A stretch of 58,993 nt of DNA from an uncultured Bacteroidota bacterium (GTDB lineage Bacteria > Bacteroidota > Bacteroidia > Chitinophagales > LD1). The notes under the pieces were generated by a model, which did not search any database, was not told the origin of the DNA, and saw nothing but the letters and a program-made list of their open reading frames with translations. How positions within the stretch are numbered: the stretch's first letter is position 1; every line of letters starts with the position of its first letter. The DNA lies in NCBI GenBank assembly GCA_937894725.1, contig CALAYL010000043.1:1-58993 (forward strand), given 5' to 3'. This document shows, piece by piece, positions 16,497-24,638 of the stretch. The translations under genes and the position numbers were made by a program.

Positions 16497-17153
16497 TTAC
16501 CCTGGTATTCTGGCTACGTACTTTTCCATTTCAGCCATCTGTTCTTTAATCTCCTTTGCTTTGGGTTTGAGTGCTTTTGCTTTACGGAAATAATCTTTGC
16601 CTACCTTAAATTGTTTAGCCGTAATTTCGATAGATGCCAACTGCATAAATGCGGTGGCTTTTGAGTCATTATCTGGCAATCCTTTTTGAAGAGCCAACTT
16701 GAGGTTCGTTTTAGCTCCTTTAGGATCACCTTTTTGCGCAGCCAACATGCCTAATTGCAAATAAGACGCACCCTCGTATTCGCTTCCTATCAAATCACTT
16801 TTGCTTTTCAAACTATCTTGTAAAAAGCCCTCTGCTTTTGCATACTCTTTGTTTGACATAGCGAGGTTGGACTGTATCATATAGTAGCCTTGACGCACTG
16901 GTTTAAACAATAATTTCGGAAATTTGATACTATCCAGAATCTGCTGAGCTCGCTGCATGTCGCCTTGTTCCATAGCTTCTTGTACCAATCTGAGTGGCCC
17001 AAAAAAGAAATGAGAACCGATAGCTACTAACGCTAGTATCAGTATCACTACAAAACTGACCCAATCTTTTGTAAATGCAAAACCCACGGCAACAAAAAAC
17101 AAAATGATGCCGATATAAAGACGATAAAGAAGTAACTTTTTATAAAACCACAT
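16497..17153 (-). CDS. Membrane-anchored TPR protein
   Basis: 218 residues from the ATG at 17151-17153 (the open frame extends six codons further to a TTG). Two adjacent hydrophobic helices lie at the N-terminus (IGIILFFVAVGFAF and WVSFVVILILALVAIGSHFFFG). Helical repeats of TPR type follow: AMEQGDMQRAQQILDS, SNKEYAKAEGFLQDSL, AQKGDPKGAKTNLKLALQKG, TAKQFKVGKDYFRKAKALKP. Likely a scaffold on the inner-membrane face; partner unknown. It follows the acyl-CoA synthetase gene by 27 bases on the same strand, so it is probably cotranscribed, though a TATATTTG (17176-17169) may also start transcription here. Confidence 0.75.
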   Translation of the reverse strand: MWFYKKLLLYRLYIGIILFFVAVGFAFTKDWVSFVVILILALVAIGSHFFFGPLRLVQEAMEQGDMQRAQQILDSIKFPKLLFKPVRQGYYMIQSNLAMSNKEYAKAEGFLQDSLKSKSDLIGSEYEGASYLQLGMLAAQKGDPKGAKTNLKLALQKGLPDNDSKATAFMQLASIEITAKQFKVGKDYFRKAKALKPKAKEIKEQMAEMEKYVARIPG

Positions 17154-17180
17154 ACGCGAAAATTTTGGCAAATATAGCTT

Positions 17181-18950
17181 TTATTCACTGTATAGTTTAG
17201 CTATAATATCTTTATTGTTTTCGAGCAGTGTTTTTCGCTTAAGTTTAAGTGTGGGTGTAAGCTCTCCTCTTTCTATAGTCCACTCATCGGTCAGCAACAC
17301 ATGTTTTTTTATTTTTTCTACCTGTCCAAAGGCCTCATTACATTTCGCTACTGCTTTATCAAAAATTGCCTTTACTTCAGGTAGTGCTATCAACTCTGCT
17401 TTTGAACTATATAAAATACCTTCATCTTGTGCCCAAGCCTCAAGGGTCAAAAAAGAAGGCACTATCAATATCGACACAAATTTTTCACCATCACCTACGA
17501 GCATAGCCTGCTCTACATAGCGCGATTCCTTAAGTTTATTTTCAATAGGCTGTGGGGCTACATACTTACCGCCTGAGGTTTTAAACAACTCTTTTTTCCT
17601 ATCTGTAATTTTTAAAAATCGACCTTCTACCCACTCTCCTATATCACCTGTGTGTAACCACCCATCTGCATCAATCACCTCAGCTGTCAAATCAGGGCGT
17701 TTAAAATATCCCTTCATTATATTATCTCCTTTTGCCAATATCTCGCCATCTTCAGCTATTTTAACTTGTACACCAGGTAAGGCTTCTCCCACAGTACCCA
17801 TACGTCTGCCCTCCGGCTCATAGCGATTGATACATATTCCAGGCGCAGACTCAGACAATCCATATCCTTCTATCACGGCTATATCGGCTGCTGAAAAAAG
17901 CTTAAACAAACGTGTCTGAAATGGAGCAGCACCTGTCACTATAAATTGAATTTCTCCACCCAATGCTTCGTGCCATTTTGAGAAAACCAATTTGCGAGCA
18001 ATAGCCAATTGAATGTTATACCAAAATCCGTTGGGTTGATTCAACTCATATTTTGCACCCAACTTTATCGACCAAAAGAATAGCTGGCGCTTTATCCCCT
18101 TAAGCTCCATTCCTTTCGCCATTATTTTTTCATATACTTTTTCTAAAAGTCGAGGTACTGTAGTAAAGCAAAACGGCTTGACTTCTTTCAAGTTTTCACC
18201 AATAGTCTCTAAACTCTCAGCATAATGTACATGCAAGCCTTTCGACAAATATGCAAAAAACACTATACGCTCAAAAACATGACAAAGCGGTAAAAAACTC
18301 AAGGATCTTTTGCCCTCCATAAAAGGTAAAATAGATTCGGTAGAACGAAGATTAGCAACCATATTTTTATGAGTAAGCATCACCCCTTTGGGATTGCCAG
18401 TAGTACCCGAGGTGTAGATGATGGTGGCTAAGTCGTCTTCTGTTACTTGCTTACTTGCTGTATCAACCATAAATCTATCAGGCTTTTCGGGCAAAATCGT
18501 TTCCCAATTTTTTGCGTCAGCTACTGCATCAAATATATACACCCCTTTGAGCGAAGGTAAGCGAGATTGAATGTTTTGGACTTTCTTTAAAAGCAACTCA
18601 TCCGATACAAACATATACTTTACCTCCGCATCGTTCAAGATGTATGCAAAATCATTTTCGCTAGCAGTGGGATACAAAGGTACAAGTACAGCACCTATGT
18701 ACTGGCATCCCAAATCTACAAAATTCCATTCTGGGCGATTGTTTGCAGACAGACCTATCATATCCCCTTTTTGGATACCCAATCTCAATAGTGCAGTTGC
18801 AAACTGCTTTGCCTTAGTTTCGACATCTGAGAAACTATATTGCTGCCATACCCCATAGCCATCTGTGTATTTTTTATCGGATAAAAAATAAGCATCAGGA
18901 CTAGCCGCCACTTTTTCGGTGAGGTAATCAAACAACCTTGATTTTTGCAT
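17181..18950 (-). CDS. Long-chain acyl-CoA synthetase (AMP-dependent synthetase/ligase)
   Basis: 589 residues. Activates a fatty acid via acyl-adenylate to acyl-CoA. The P-loop-like A3 motif is YTSGTTGNPKGVMLTHKN, the A5 motif is GYGLSESAPG, and the A7/A8 motifs are WLHTGDIGEW and ITDRKKELFKTSGGKYVAP; catalytic Lys is expected in the C-terminal subdomain. N-terminal features (WQQYSFSDVETKAKQFATALLRLGIQKGD) fit the FadD15-type long-chain enzymes. Cytosolic or membrane-associated. Divergent from the YceI gene. Chain-length preference cannot be read from sequence. Confidence 0.93.
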   Translation of the reverse strand: MQKSRLFDYLTEKVAASPDAYFLSDKKYTDGYGVWQQYSFSDVETKAKQFATALLRLGIQKGDMIGLSANNRPEWNFVDLGCQYIGAVLVPLYPTASENDFAYILNDAEVKYMFVSDELLLKKVQNIQSRLPSLKGVYIFDAVADAKNWETILPEKPDRFMVDTASKQVTEDDLATIIYTSGTTGNPKGVMLTHKNMVANLRSTESILPFMEGKRSLSFLPLCHVFERIVFFAYLSKGLHVHYAESLETIGENLKEVKPFCFTTVPRLLEKVYEKIMAKGMELKGIKRQLFFWSIKLGAKYELNQPNGFWYNIQLAIARKLVFSKWHEALGGEIQFIVTGAAPFQTRLFKLFSAADIAVIEGYGLSESAPGICINRYEPEGRRMGTVGEALPGVQVKIAEDGEILAKGDNIMKGYFKRPDLTAEVIDADGWLHTGDIGEWVEGRFLKITDRKKELFKTSGGKYVAPQPIENKLKESRYVEQAMLVGDGEKFVSILIVPSFLTLEAWAQDEGILYSSKAELIALPEVKAIFDKAVAKCNEAFGQVEKIKKHVLLTDEWTIERGELTPTLKLKRKTLLENNKDIIAKLYSE

Positions 18951-19054
18951 ACTTTTATTTTTCTTGAATATAAAACAGCAAAATGGAAAACTGAAATAGC
19001 GCGTTAATTATTTTCAATTTTCGTATTTATTCTTCTCGACATAAAGATAAAATG

Positions 19055-19062
19055 TAGCTTTG
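19055..19062 (+). promoter_or_regulatory. Possible -7 element of yceI-marR (near-leaderless)
   Basis: TAGCTTTG fits TAnnTTTG and ends four bases before the YceI-family ATG at 19067. No convincing TTTG occurs 17-20 bases upstream. Placement, not just the match, supports it. Confidence 0.35.
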
Positions 19063-19066
19063 ATTC

Positions 19067-19648
19067 ATGAAAAACTCAATACTATTAGCCGCCTTATTTT
19101 TTGCCGTTTTTATCTTTTCTACCCAAGCCCAAAATTGGCAACTGGATAAAGCACATTCATTCGTAAACTTCGGCATCACACATATGGTCGTATCCGAAAC
19201 AACGGGAAGTTTCAAAGATTTTACTGCAACGATAGCTGCAAATCAGGATGATTTTAGTGATCTCCAAACTACTTTTACGATTCAGACAAAATCAGTGAAT
19301 ACAGATAATGAAAAACGAGATGAACATTTGAGAAAAAGTGATTTTTTTGATGTAGAAAAATATCCAACGATCACCTTCACATCTACCGATTTTAAAAAAA
19401 TAGCGAACAACAAATACAATCTCTATGGAAAAATGACGATGAAAGGTGTGACTAAAGAAGTGGTTTGGGATACTAAATACATGGGCACTATCAAATTGTC
19501 GAATGAGAAGTCTAAAGCCGGGTTTAAATGTAGTACTACAATCAAACGCTCCGATTTCGATATGGGGTGGAATAAAGTACTAGATGTGGGAGGTTTAGCT
19601 CTAAGCGATGAGGTAGAAATCACTGTAAATATTGAGTTAAATAAATGA
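19067..19648 (+). CDS. YceI family periplasmic protein
   Basis: 193 residues with signal peptide (ending STQAQ) and the YceI lipocalin-like fold: WQLDKAHSFVNFGITHMVVSETTGSFKDF, then RDEHLRKSDFFDVEKYPTITFTSTDF and the closing strands with KRSDFDMGWNKVLD and SDEVEITVNIELNK. YceI proteins bind isoprenoid-like lipids in the periplasm. The next gene, a MarR regulator, starts one base after this stop, a common YceI-MarR pairing that suggests the regulator controls this operon. Confidence 0.92.
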   Translation: MKNSILLAALFFAVFIFSTQAQNWQLDKAHSFVNFGITHMVVSETTGSFKDFTATIAANQDDFSDLQTTFTIQTKSVNTDNEKRDEHLRKSDFFDVEKYPTITFTSTDFKKIANNKYNLYGKMTMKGVTKEVVWDTKYMGTIKLSNEKSKAGFKCSTTIKRSDFDMGWNKVLDVGGLALSDEVEITVNIELNK

Positions 19649-19649
19649 A

Positions 19650-20102
19650 ATGAATAATCTAGCGCAGCTGATTAAACAAAAAAAGTTTGCCTCCGAATAT
19701 CAAAAGGCTACTATCGGGTTGATGTATGTGGCTAATGTAATAAATGCCGAATCTCAACTTTTTTTAAAAAAATATAATCTCACAAACCAGCAATATAACG
19801 CATTGCGCATACTCAGAGGCAAATCGCCTGAACCAGCTACTCAACATTATATCAAGGAACGGCTTATCGATAAATCGAGCGATGTGTCGAGACTTATGGA
19901 TAGGCTAGCTCAAAAAGAATTGGTGACTATTCAGGTTTCTGAAAATGACAAGAGAGCAAAAATAATTTTCATTACTGAAAAGGGGCTGTCGATTTTAGCT
20001 AAAATTGATGACACGTCAAATGATATACATAAAACAACCCGTAATATAACTGAAGATGAACTTAAGCAGCTTAATAGACTGATAGATAAACTACTAAGCT
20101 AA
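19650..20102 (+). CDS. MarR family transcriptional regulator
   Basis: 150 residues, winged helix-turn-helix. The helix-turn-helix core is KYNLTNQQYNALRILRG with the recognition region KSSDVSRLMDRLAQKELVT and the wing ENDKRAKIIFITEKG. Flanking helices form the dimer. It is translated right after the YceI gene (one-base gap), so it is probably an autoregulator of that pair, inactivated by a small ligand. A strong terminator follows at 20138-20169. Confidence 0.9.
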   Translation: MNNLAQLIKQKKFASEYQKATIGLMYVANVINAESQLFLKKYNLTNQQYNALRILRGKSPEPATQHYIKERLIDKSSDVSRLMDRLAQKELVTIQVSENDKRAKIIFITEKGLSILAKIDDTSNDIHKTTRNITEDELKQLNRLIDKLLS

Positions 20103-20137
20103 TTTCTAGTAGTTAATTCTAAGCTATACTATATTAA

Positions 20138-20169
20138 AAAAGCCCTCTTGAAAATTCAAGAGGGCTTTT
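20138..20169. terminator. Bidirectional intrinsic terminator
   Basis: A 13-bp perfect stem, AAAAGCCCTCTTG (20138-20150) with CAAGAGGGCTTTT (20157-20169), has a 6-base loop. A-rich on one side and T-rich on the other, it can end both the marR transcript (+) and the T9SS cargo gene (-), whose stop lies about 20 bases beyond. Confidence 0.85.
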
Positions 20170-20189
20170 GATTTATGCATTGTAAACTA

Positions 20190-21566
20190 TTATTTAGCGA
20201 TATTCATTTTACCAGCAGCGATTGCCTTTTTGTCTTTCACAATTTGGAAAACATAGTTTCCATTGCTCCAAGTAGAAGCATCCACTTTAGTGCTGTTTCC
20301 TGTGATAGCTGTTTTACCTACCACTTTACCAGTGATATCAGAGATAATAATTTCACCTCCTACCAATCTATCATCTGAAGTTATTGTAAACTCATTGATT
20401 GCTGGGTTAGGGAATACAGTTACATTGTAATCTTTAGCAATAGCCTCGATAGAAGCGGTATTCTTTACAAAAATAGTTTCAGTAGCCGTATTCTCACATC
20501 CGTTTGCATCTTTATATGTATAAGTGATGGTTTTTAAACCAGGACCAGCTGTAGCAGGGTTAAAAGTAGAACCTGAAACTCCAGTACCACTAAAAGTACC
20601 TCCTGCTGGTGAACCTCCTATCAATGTGATTGCAGCCCCATTTGAACGAAGTGTATCCGGGTTGCCATTCAAACTCACAGTAGGTAGTGGAGATACCAAG
20701 AGTTGAAATACGTCTGACGTATCTACTCTGCTACCGTTAGTCACTTCTAGGCTATAATTACCAGAAGTAGTAGCTGTATGAGTATATGCAGTTGCTCCAG
20801 GTATTGCTACGTTGTTATTTAACCATCTGTATGTAAATCCAGCAATATTATCACCTTCAAAATCATACGAATCTCCTGCACAAATAACATCACTACCATT
20901 AGGAGTCATATATGCTTTGAATGCCGTGTCTAAACCGTGGAACGCTAAATCATCTGCCCACATTTTTGTACCTACAAATCCACCGCTAAAAGAAGCACTA
21001 GAGAGGATTTGAATATAAAGTGTATCTGGAGCTAGAAGTGACGAGTAATTGACTTTGCCTTTCAATGTAGTAAATGCGCCTTGGTTTGTAACTGATAAGA
21101 AGGCAAGTCCAATTTCTTTAGTATCTCCATTTACCCATTTTGTCAAGCGCACTACAGCAGCGCCAGTGTCAAGACCTGAGTTGCTAGAGGTGTACTTATA
21201 TGCAAATGAGAAAGAATCAGGACGAGAAGTATAAGCTATCCCCTTAATAGCTAAGTTTTGAGTAGCAATATTCAAGGCTAAACTACCTAAACTCACTACA
21301 CCTGGCACATCTTGAGTTTGTCCAAATACAGAAATAGTTTTGGTTTCTACTCTTACAGAAGATGTGCCCGAATTCTTTGCCACTGTATCACGCTCCACAC
21401 CACCTGGGTCTGGTTGACCAAATCCTGTAATAATACCGTCAGATGAACCCCAACCTGTAGGATTACCACCAGTCCAATTTTCAAAGCCACCGTTAGGAAT
21501 AGGTGATTGGGCAAAAAGTAAAGCACTGCAAGCTAGCGCAGTGACAGTTGTAAAAATTTTTTTCAT
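20190..21566 (-). CDS. Secreted protein with T9SS type A sorting domain
   Basis: 458 residues from the ATG at 21564-21566, giving a signal peptide (MKKIFTTVTALACSALLFAQ); the frame itself opens 17 codons earlier. The N-terminal half (PIPNGGFENWTGGNPTGW... ) looks like a PCMD/carbohydrate-binding-like beta-sandwich found at the start of many Bacteroidota surface proteins. Ig/PKD-like segments follow (ICAGDSYDFEGDNIAGFTYRWLNNN; TYTYKDANGCENTATETIFV). The last 80 residues are a type A C-terminal domain (NVTVFPNPAINEFTI ... GEIIISDITGKVV ... GNYVFQIVKDKKAI) that directs T9SS export and surface attachment. A TATTTTTG (21605-21598) may be its -7 element. Function unknown. Confidence 0.9.
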   Translation of the reverse strand: MKKIFTTVTALACSALLFAQSPIPNGGFENWTGGNPTGWGSSDGIITGFGQPDPGGVERDTVAKNSGTSSVRVETKTISVFGQTQDVPGVVSLGSLALNIATQNLAIKGIAYTSRPDSFSFAYKYTSSNSGLDTGAAVVRLTKWVNGDTKEIGLAFLSVTNQGAFTTLKGKVNYSSLLAPDTLYIQILSSASFSGGFVGTKMWADDLAFHGLDTAFKAYMTPNGSDVICAGDSYDFEGDNIAGFTYRWLNNNVAIPGATAYTHTATTSGNYSLEVTNGSRVDTSDVFQLLVSPLPTVSLNGNPDTLRSNGAAITLIGGSPAGGTFSGTGVSGSTFNPATAGPGLKTITYTYKDANGCENTATETIFVKNTASIEAIAKDYNVTVFPNPAINEFTITSDDRLVGGEIIISDITGKVVGKTAITGNSTKVDASTWSNGNYVFQIVKDKKAIAAGKMNIAK

Positions 21567-21643
21567 TTTCTGTTTTTTAAATATGTTTTGTATAATCCAA
21601 AAATAAGATAAATTCAATATAAAATAGCTACTTCTTCTAAAAA

Positions 21644-22381
21644 TTAACTTTTAGCTAAGTCCCTAATCACCTCACTAGCCAAAAAGCAACCAAATATAGC
21701 TGGCATATAAGATACGGTGCCTATGATCGCTTTTTTAGGTCCAGATTCAGCTATCAACACCTTGGTCGGATCTGCTTGCTCGGTCGAAAATACGACTTTA
21801 AAGCCGCTTCTAATACCATGACGGTGCAATCGCTTTCGGGTGTAATAAGCAAGTTTGCAATTATAGGATTTAGACAGATCGGCTATTTTGATTTTGCTAG
21901 GGTCTATCTTGCCACCAGCCCCCATTGAGCTTATTATTTTCAATCCTAAATCTAGGCTGTGTTTTATTAAATACGTTTTAGGGGTAAGGGTATCAATACA
22001 ATCTACTACATAGTCAAATGACTCGCTTTTGAGCACGTCCACCATGCGTTCATCTTTGAGATATTCAGCCAATACGGTGAGATTGATGCCAGGATTGATG
22101 TCGCGAAGTCGAGCCGCCATTATTTCGGCTTTACCTTTATCTTGAGTACTTGAAAGAGCTGCTATCTGACGATTTCGATTGCTAGCTTCTACTACATCTG
22201 CATCTACAATGGTCATTTTGCCTATACCTGCTCTAGCTATCATTTCGGCACATATCCCTCCTACCCCACCTAGCCCTACTACAAGCACATTCTTTTTCAT
22301 TAAATTTTTAACCCCTTGCTCATCAAACAGCATAGCTGTTCTAGACATCCAGTATGGTACTTCTCCTTCTATTTCGGTCAT
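21644..22381 (-). CDS. tcdA: tRNA threonylcarbamoyladenosine dehydratase (TcdA/ThiF family)
   Basis: 245 residues from the ATG at 22379-22381; a TTG six codons upstream is an alternative. An E1-like adenylating fold: nucleotide motif VLVVGLGGVGG, the Arg-rich NRNRQ loop (VDADVVEASNRNRQIAAL), DKGKAE and the DCIDTLTPKTYLI region. The C-terminal part KLAYYTRKRLHRHGI is typical of TcdA (CsdL), which uses ATP to cyclise t6A37 of tRNA to ct6A. Cytosolic. Ends with a hydrophobic helix (FGCFLASEVIRDLA). Confidence 0.92.
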   Translation of the reverse strand: MTEIEGEVPYWMSRTAMLFDEQGVKNLMKKNVLVVGLGGVGGICAEMIARAGIGKMTIVDADVVEASNRNRQIAALSSTQDKGKAEIMAARLRDINPGINLTVLAEYLKDERMVDVLKSESFDYVVDCIDTLTPKTYLIKHSLDLGLKIISSMGAGGKIDPSKIKIADLSKSYNCKLAYYTRKRLHRHGIRSGFKVVFSTEQADPTKVLIAESGPKKAIIGTVSYMPAIFGCFLASEVIRDLAKS

Positions 22382-22443
22382 GTTCGCTTCATTTTTCAAT
22401 TGAAATGAGCTAGCAAAATTAAAATTACATTTGACTTTAAAGC

Positions 22444-23019
22444 TTAAATCGACTTGTTTTTCAGCATGTGCGCTACCCCTACTTTTCCTAAAGAATAGCT
22501 AATATACCCTACTGCCACTCCTACAATTGCCCCAGCCAACACGTCCATGGGATAATGAACCCCTACATATATTTGAGAAAATGAAACTACGATTGCCCAT
22601 ATAAAAAAACCGATGGCAATCCATCTTTTTTTAAAAATCAAACTATACAACACCCCCTGTGCAAAATGATTGGCCGCATGATTTGAAATAAATGAAAACT
22701 GCTGACTACATGTAGCTACTTTTAGCTGTATAAGTCCAGCCACCAATGGATTTTGGCATGGCCGAGGTCGTTGCACTATGTTTTTTATCATCAAACCCAA
22801 TTGATCTGACAAGACTACAGCAAACAGGGCGGCCATCACCCATGCTATAGTATTCCATTTTTCATTTTTTATAAGAAAAAAAAGAACGATAAGATAGAGT
22901 GGTATCCAGGTAAGTTTTTCTCTAAAAATGGGACACAAAAAATCAAATACTGTATTGCTACATTGTCGGTTTACAAACAAGAGAATATCTACATCTATGG
23001 ATTGAAATGTTTCAAGCAT
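22444..23019 (-). CDS. PAP2-family membrane phosphatase
   Basis: 191 residues, about five transmembrane helices. Type 2 phosphatidic-acid-phosphatase motifs are present but altered: C1 is KNIVQRPRP (fits KX6RP); C2, normally PSGH, reads ISNH within FSFISNHAANHF (Ser and His kept, Pro and Gly not); C3, normally SRX5HX3D, reads SQIYVGVHYPMD, with Gln for Arg. The His residues needed for phosphoenzyme chemistry remain. Substrates may be undecaprenyl diphosphate or a phospholipid. Its ATG overlaps the stop of the upstream methyltransferase by 8 bases, so the two are translationally coupled. Confidence 0.85.
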   Translation of the reverse strand: MLETFQSIDVDILLFVNRQCSNTVFDFLCPIFREKLTWIPLYLIVLFFLIKNEKWNTIAWVMAALFAVVLSDQLGLMIKNIVQRPRPCQNPLVAGLIQLKVATCSQQFSFISNHAANHFAQGVLYSLIFKKRWIAIGFFIWAIVVSFSQIYVGVHYPMDVLAGAIVGVAVGYISYSLGKVGVAHMLKNKSI

Positions 23020-23749
23020 GGCTCTTTCTCACTATCCAAATTTGTCTTTTAGATGCTGTCGAATCAAATTCATGAAGTTGATAATCGCCAAACATAGCGA
23101 CCAGCTCGCAACCCAATTCAGCAAAATACTTTTCAAACTGCATAGGCTTTATTATTTTCAATTTTTCTTGAAAATGTTGATCTTCTCCATTTACCAAAAA
23201 CTGAATATCCTTGATAATAAAAGGAAAAACCAATTTCTTTGAAATCTGAAATTGAATCTCTCCTTTGTCTATAATTTCACGAGCCTTCATTTCTTTTATA
23301 ATTGGCTCAGGGTGCATATAATCAAGGGCCAAAATCCCACCTATTCTCAGGGCATTTACCATACACTCTAGAGCGGCTCTATCATCTTTATTCTCTTCAA
23401 AATAACCAAACGAACTAAAGAGGTTTACCACCAAATCAAACTCGTTTTTAAACGTAAGCAAGCGCATGTCTCCTACTTCAAAACGAAGGGTATCTGAGGC
23501 AGACTGACTAGCATAAGCAATGCTTTCTGGCGAAAGATCCACACCTACCACACGCATACCATACTGATGGATATGGCGAGCATGGCGACCTTTACCACAG
23601 CCCACATCGAGTACGCTACTTTGCTTTTCTATTTTCAAAAAATCGAAAAGCCGATCAATAAAATCGCTTGCTTCCTGATCATTTCTTTGATTGTAGAGCA
23701 AGTGATAAAAAGGCGTATCAAACCATGTTTCAAACCATTGTTTTGTCAT
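23012..23749 (-). CDS. Class I SAM-dependent methyltransferase
   Basis: 245 residues. Motif I is VLDVGCGKGRHARHI (SAM binding), followed by VVGVDLSPESIAYA (motif II acidic residue), FEVGDMRLL and VNLFSSFGYFEE. This is a methyltransferase-25-type Rossmann fold. N-terminal WFETWFDTPFYHLLYNQRND is typical of a Bacteroidota subgroup. Substrate not known. Coupled by overlap to the PAP2 phosphatase, which might hint at a lipid-linked substrate, but this is only inference. Confidence 0.88.
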   Translation of the reverse strand: MTKQWFETWFDTPFYHLLYNQRNDQEASDFIDRLFDFLKIEKQSSVLDVGCGKGRHARHIHQYGMRVVGVDLSPESIAYASQSASDTLRFEVGDMRLLTFKNEFDLVVNLFSSFGYFEENKDDRAALECMVNALRIGGILALDYMHPEPIIKEMKAREIIDKGEIQFQISKKLVFPFIIKDIQFLVNGEDQHFQEKLKIIKPMQFEKYFAELGCELVAMFGDYQLHEFDSTASKRQIWIVRKSHA

Positions 23750-23805
23750 AACTAGTCAAAACTAAAACTTTCGGCTGTACTTTTAGTTCAAAAAAAAATA
23801 AAAAG

Positions 23806-23836
23806 TTTGAAGTATTGATTACGGATTGTAAATTTG
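23806..23836 (+). promoter_or_regulatory. Promoter of the DUF1275 gene
   Basis: TTTG (23806-23809), a 19-base spacer and TAAATTTG (23829-23836) match the Bacteroidota consensus at both elements with ideal spacing. The downstream ATG is at 23898, giving a leader of about 55 bases. Confidence 0.65.
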
Positions 23837-23897
23837 CAGCGTATCGTGGGTGGCAATTTCGATATTTAGAAATACTCGCGGCAGGACACAAAACAAG

Positions 23898-24638
23898 ATG
23901 TTTAGACACAAAGGGAAAACAAGAACACTCAGCCACAACAAAAAAATTGCAACCCTACTTTCTTTTGTTGCGGGAGTGGTCAATGTAACAGGATTTATAT
24001 CTGTGCAGCGGCTTACAACTAATGTAACAGGTCATTTTGCTTATTTCGTTGATGAGGTTTTTAAACTTAATTTTTCGGGGAGTTATATATTTCTATTTTA
24101 TGTTTTATCGTTCTTTTTAGGCTCATTTGTTTCCAGCCTCTTTATAGAAATCATGACTAGAACAAACGAACGATACATCTATTTCATACCAACGATTATT
24201 GAGTGTTTTATTCTTTTTACAATTGCAGGTTTTGGGCAAAACTTAATTGCAGAAAGTCCAAATTTGATTGCATTTACGTTACTTTTTGCCATGGGTCTGC
24301 AAAACGCATTGGTAACCAGAATTTCAGATGCTATAGTTAGAACCACACACTTGACAGGACTTTTTACAGATTTAGGAATCGAACTATCGCAACTTTTTTT
24401 CTACAAAGCAAATGAACAGCGAGACAAACTGACATCTACTATCAGCCTCCGAATGAGAATTATTGCTTTTTTCTTTATTGGCGGTATCGTAGGTGGTATT
24501 TTATATGCTTACCTAGGGCTACACGTACTAATTCTTCCGGCCAGTTTACTGCTCATTGGATTGTTTTATGATAGCATGAAATTCAAACTGCTATATTGGA
24601 AACGAAAACACGAAATGAAAGAAAAATCCACTATTTAA
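23898..24638 (+). CDS. DUF1275 (YoaK) family membrane protein
   Basis: 246 residues from the ATG at 23898, chosen because MFRHKGKTRTLSHNKKIATLLSF is the conserved family start and the promoter lies upstream; the open frame begins 16 codons earlier. Six hydrophobic helices are seen. Family signatures include SFVAGVVNVTGFISVQRLTTNVTGHF and GLQNALVTRISDAIVRTTHLTGLFTDLGIEL. Inner-membrane protein of unknown transport or signalling role. It is convergent with the tyrosine phenol-lyase gene, the two coding ends overlapping by 8 bases. Confidence 0.88.
   Translation: MFRHKGKTRTLSHNKKIATLLSFVAGVVNVTGFISVQRLTTNVTGHFAYFVDEVFKLNFSGSYIFLFYVLSFFLGSFVSSLFIEIMTRTNERYIYFIPTIIECFILFTIAGFGQNLIAESPNLIAFTLLFAMGLQNALVTRISDAIVRTTHLTGLFTDLGIELSQLFFYKANEQRDKLTSTISLRMRIIAFFFIGGIVGGILYAYLGLHVLILPASLLLIGLFYDSMKFKLLYWKRKHEMKEKSTI

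Noticed and set aside
23351..23440. Upstream start for the leucine-dehydrogenase-like and other genes from longer open frames
   Set aside because: For several genes (dehydrogenase at 53350, DUF1275 at 23898, symporter at 30366, sigma factor at 31959) the longer frame has no homology and covers promoters or neighbouring genes, so the internal ATG was used.
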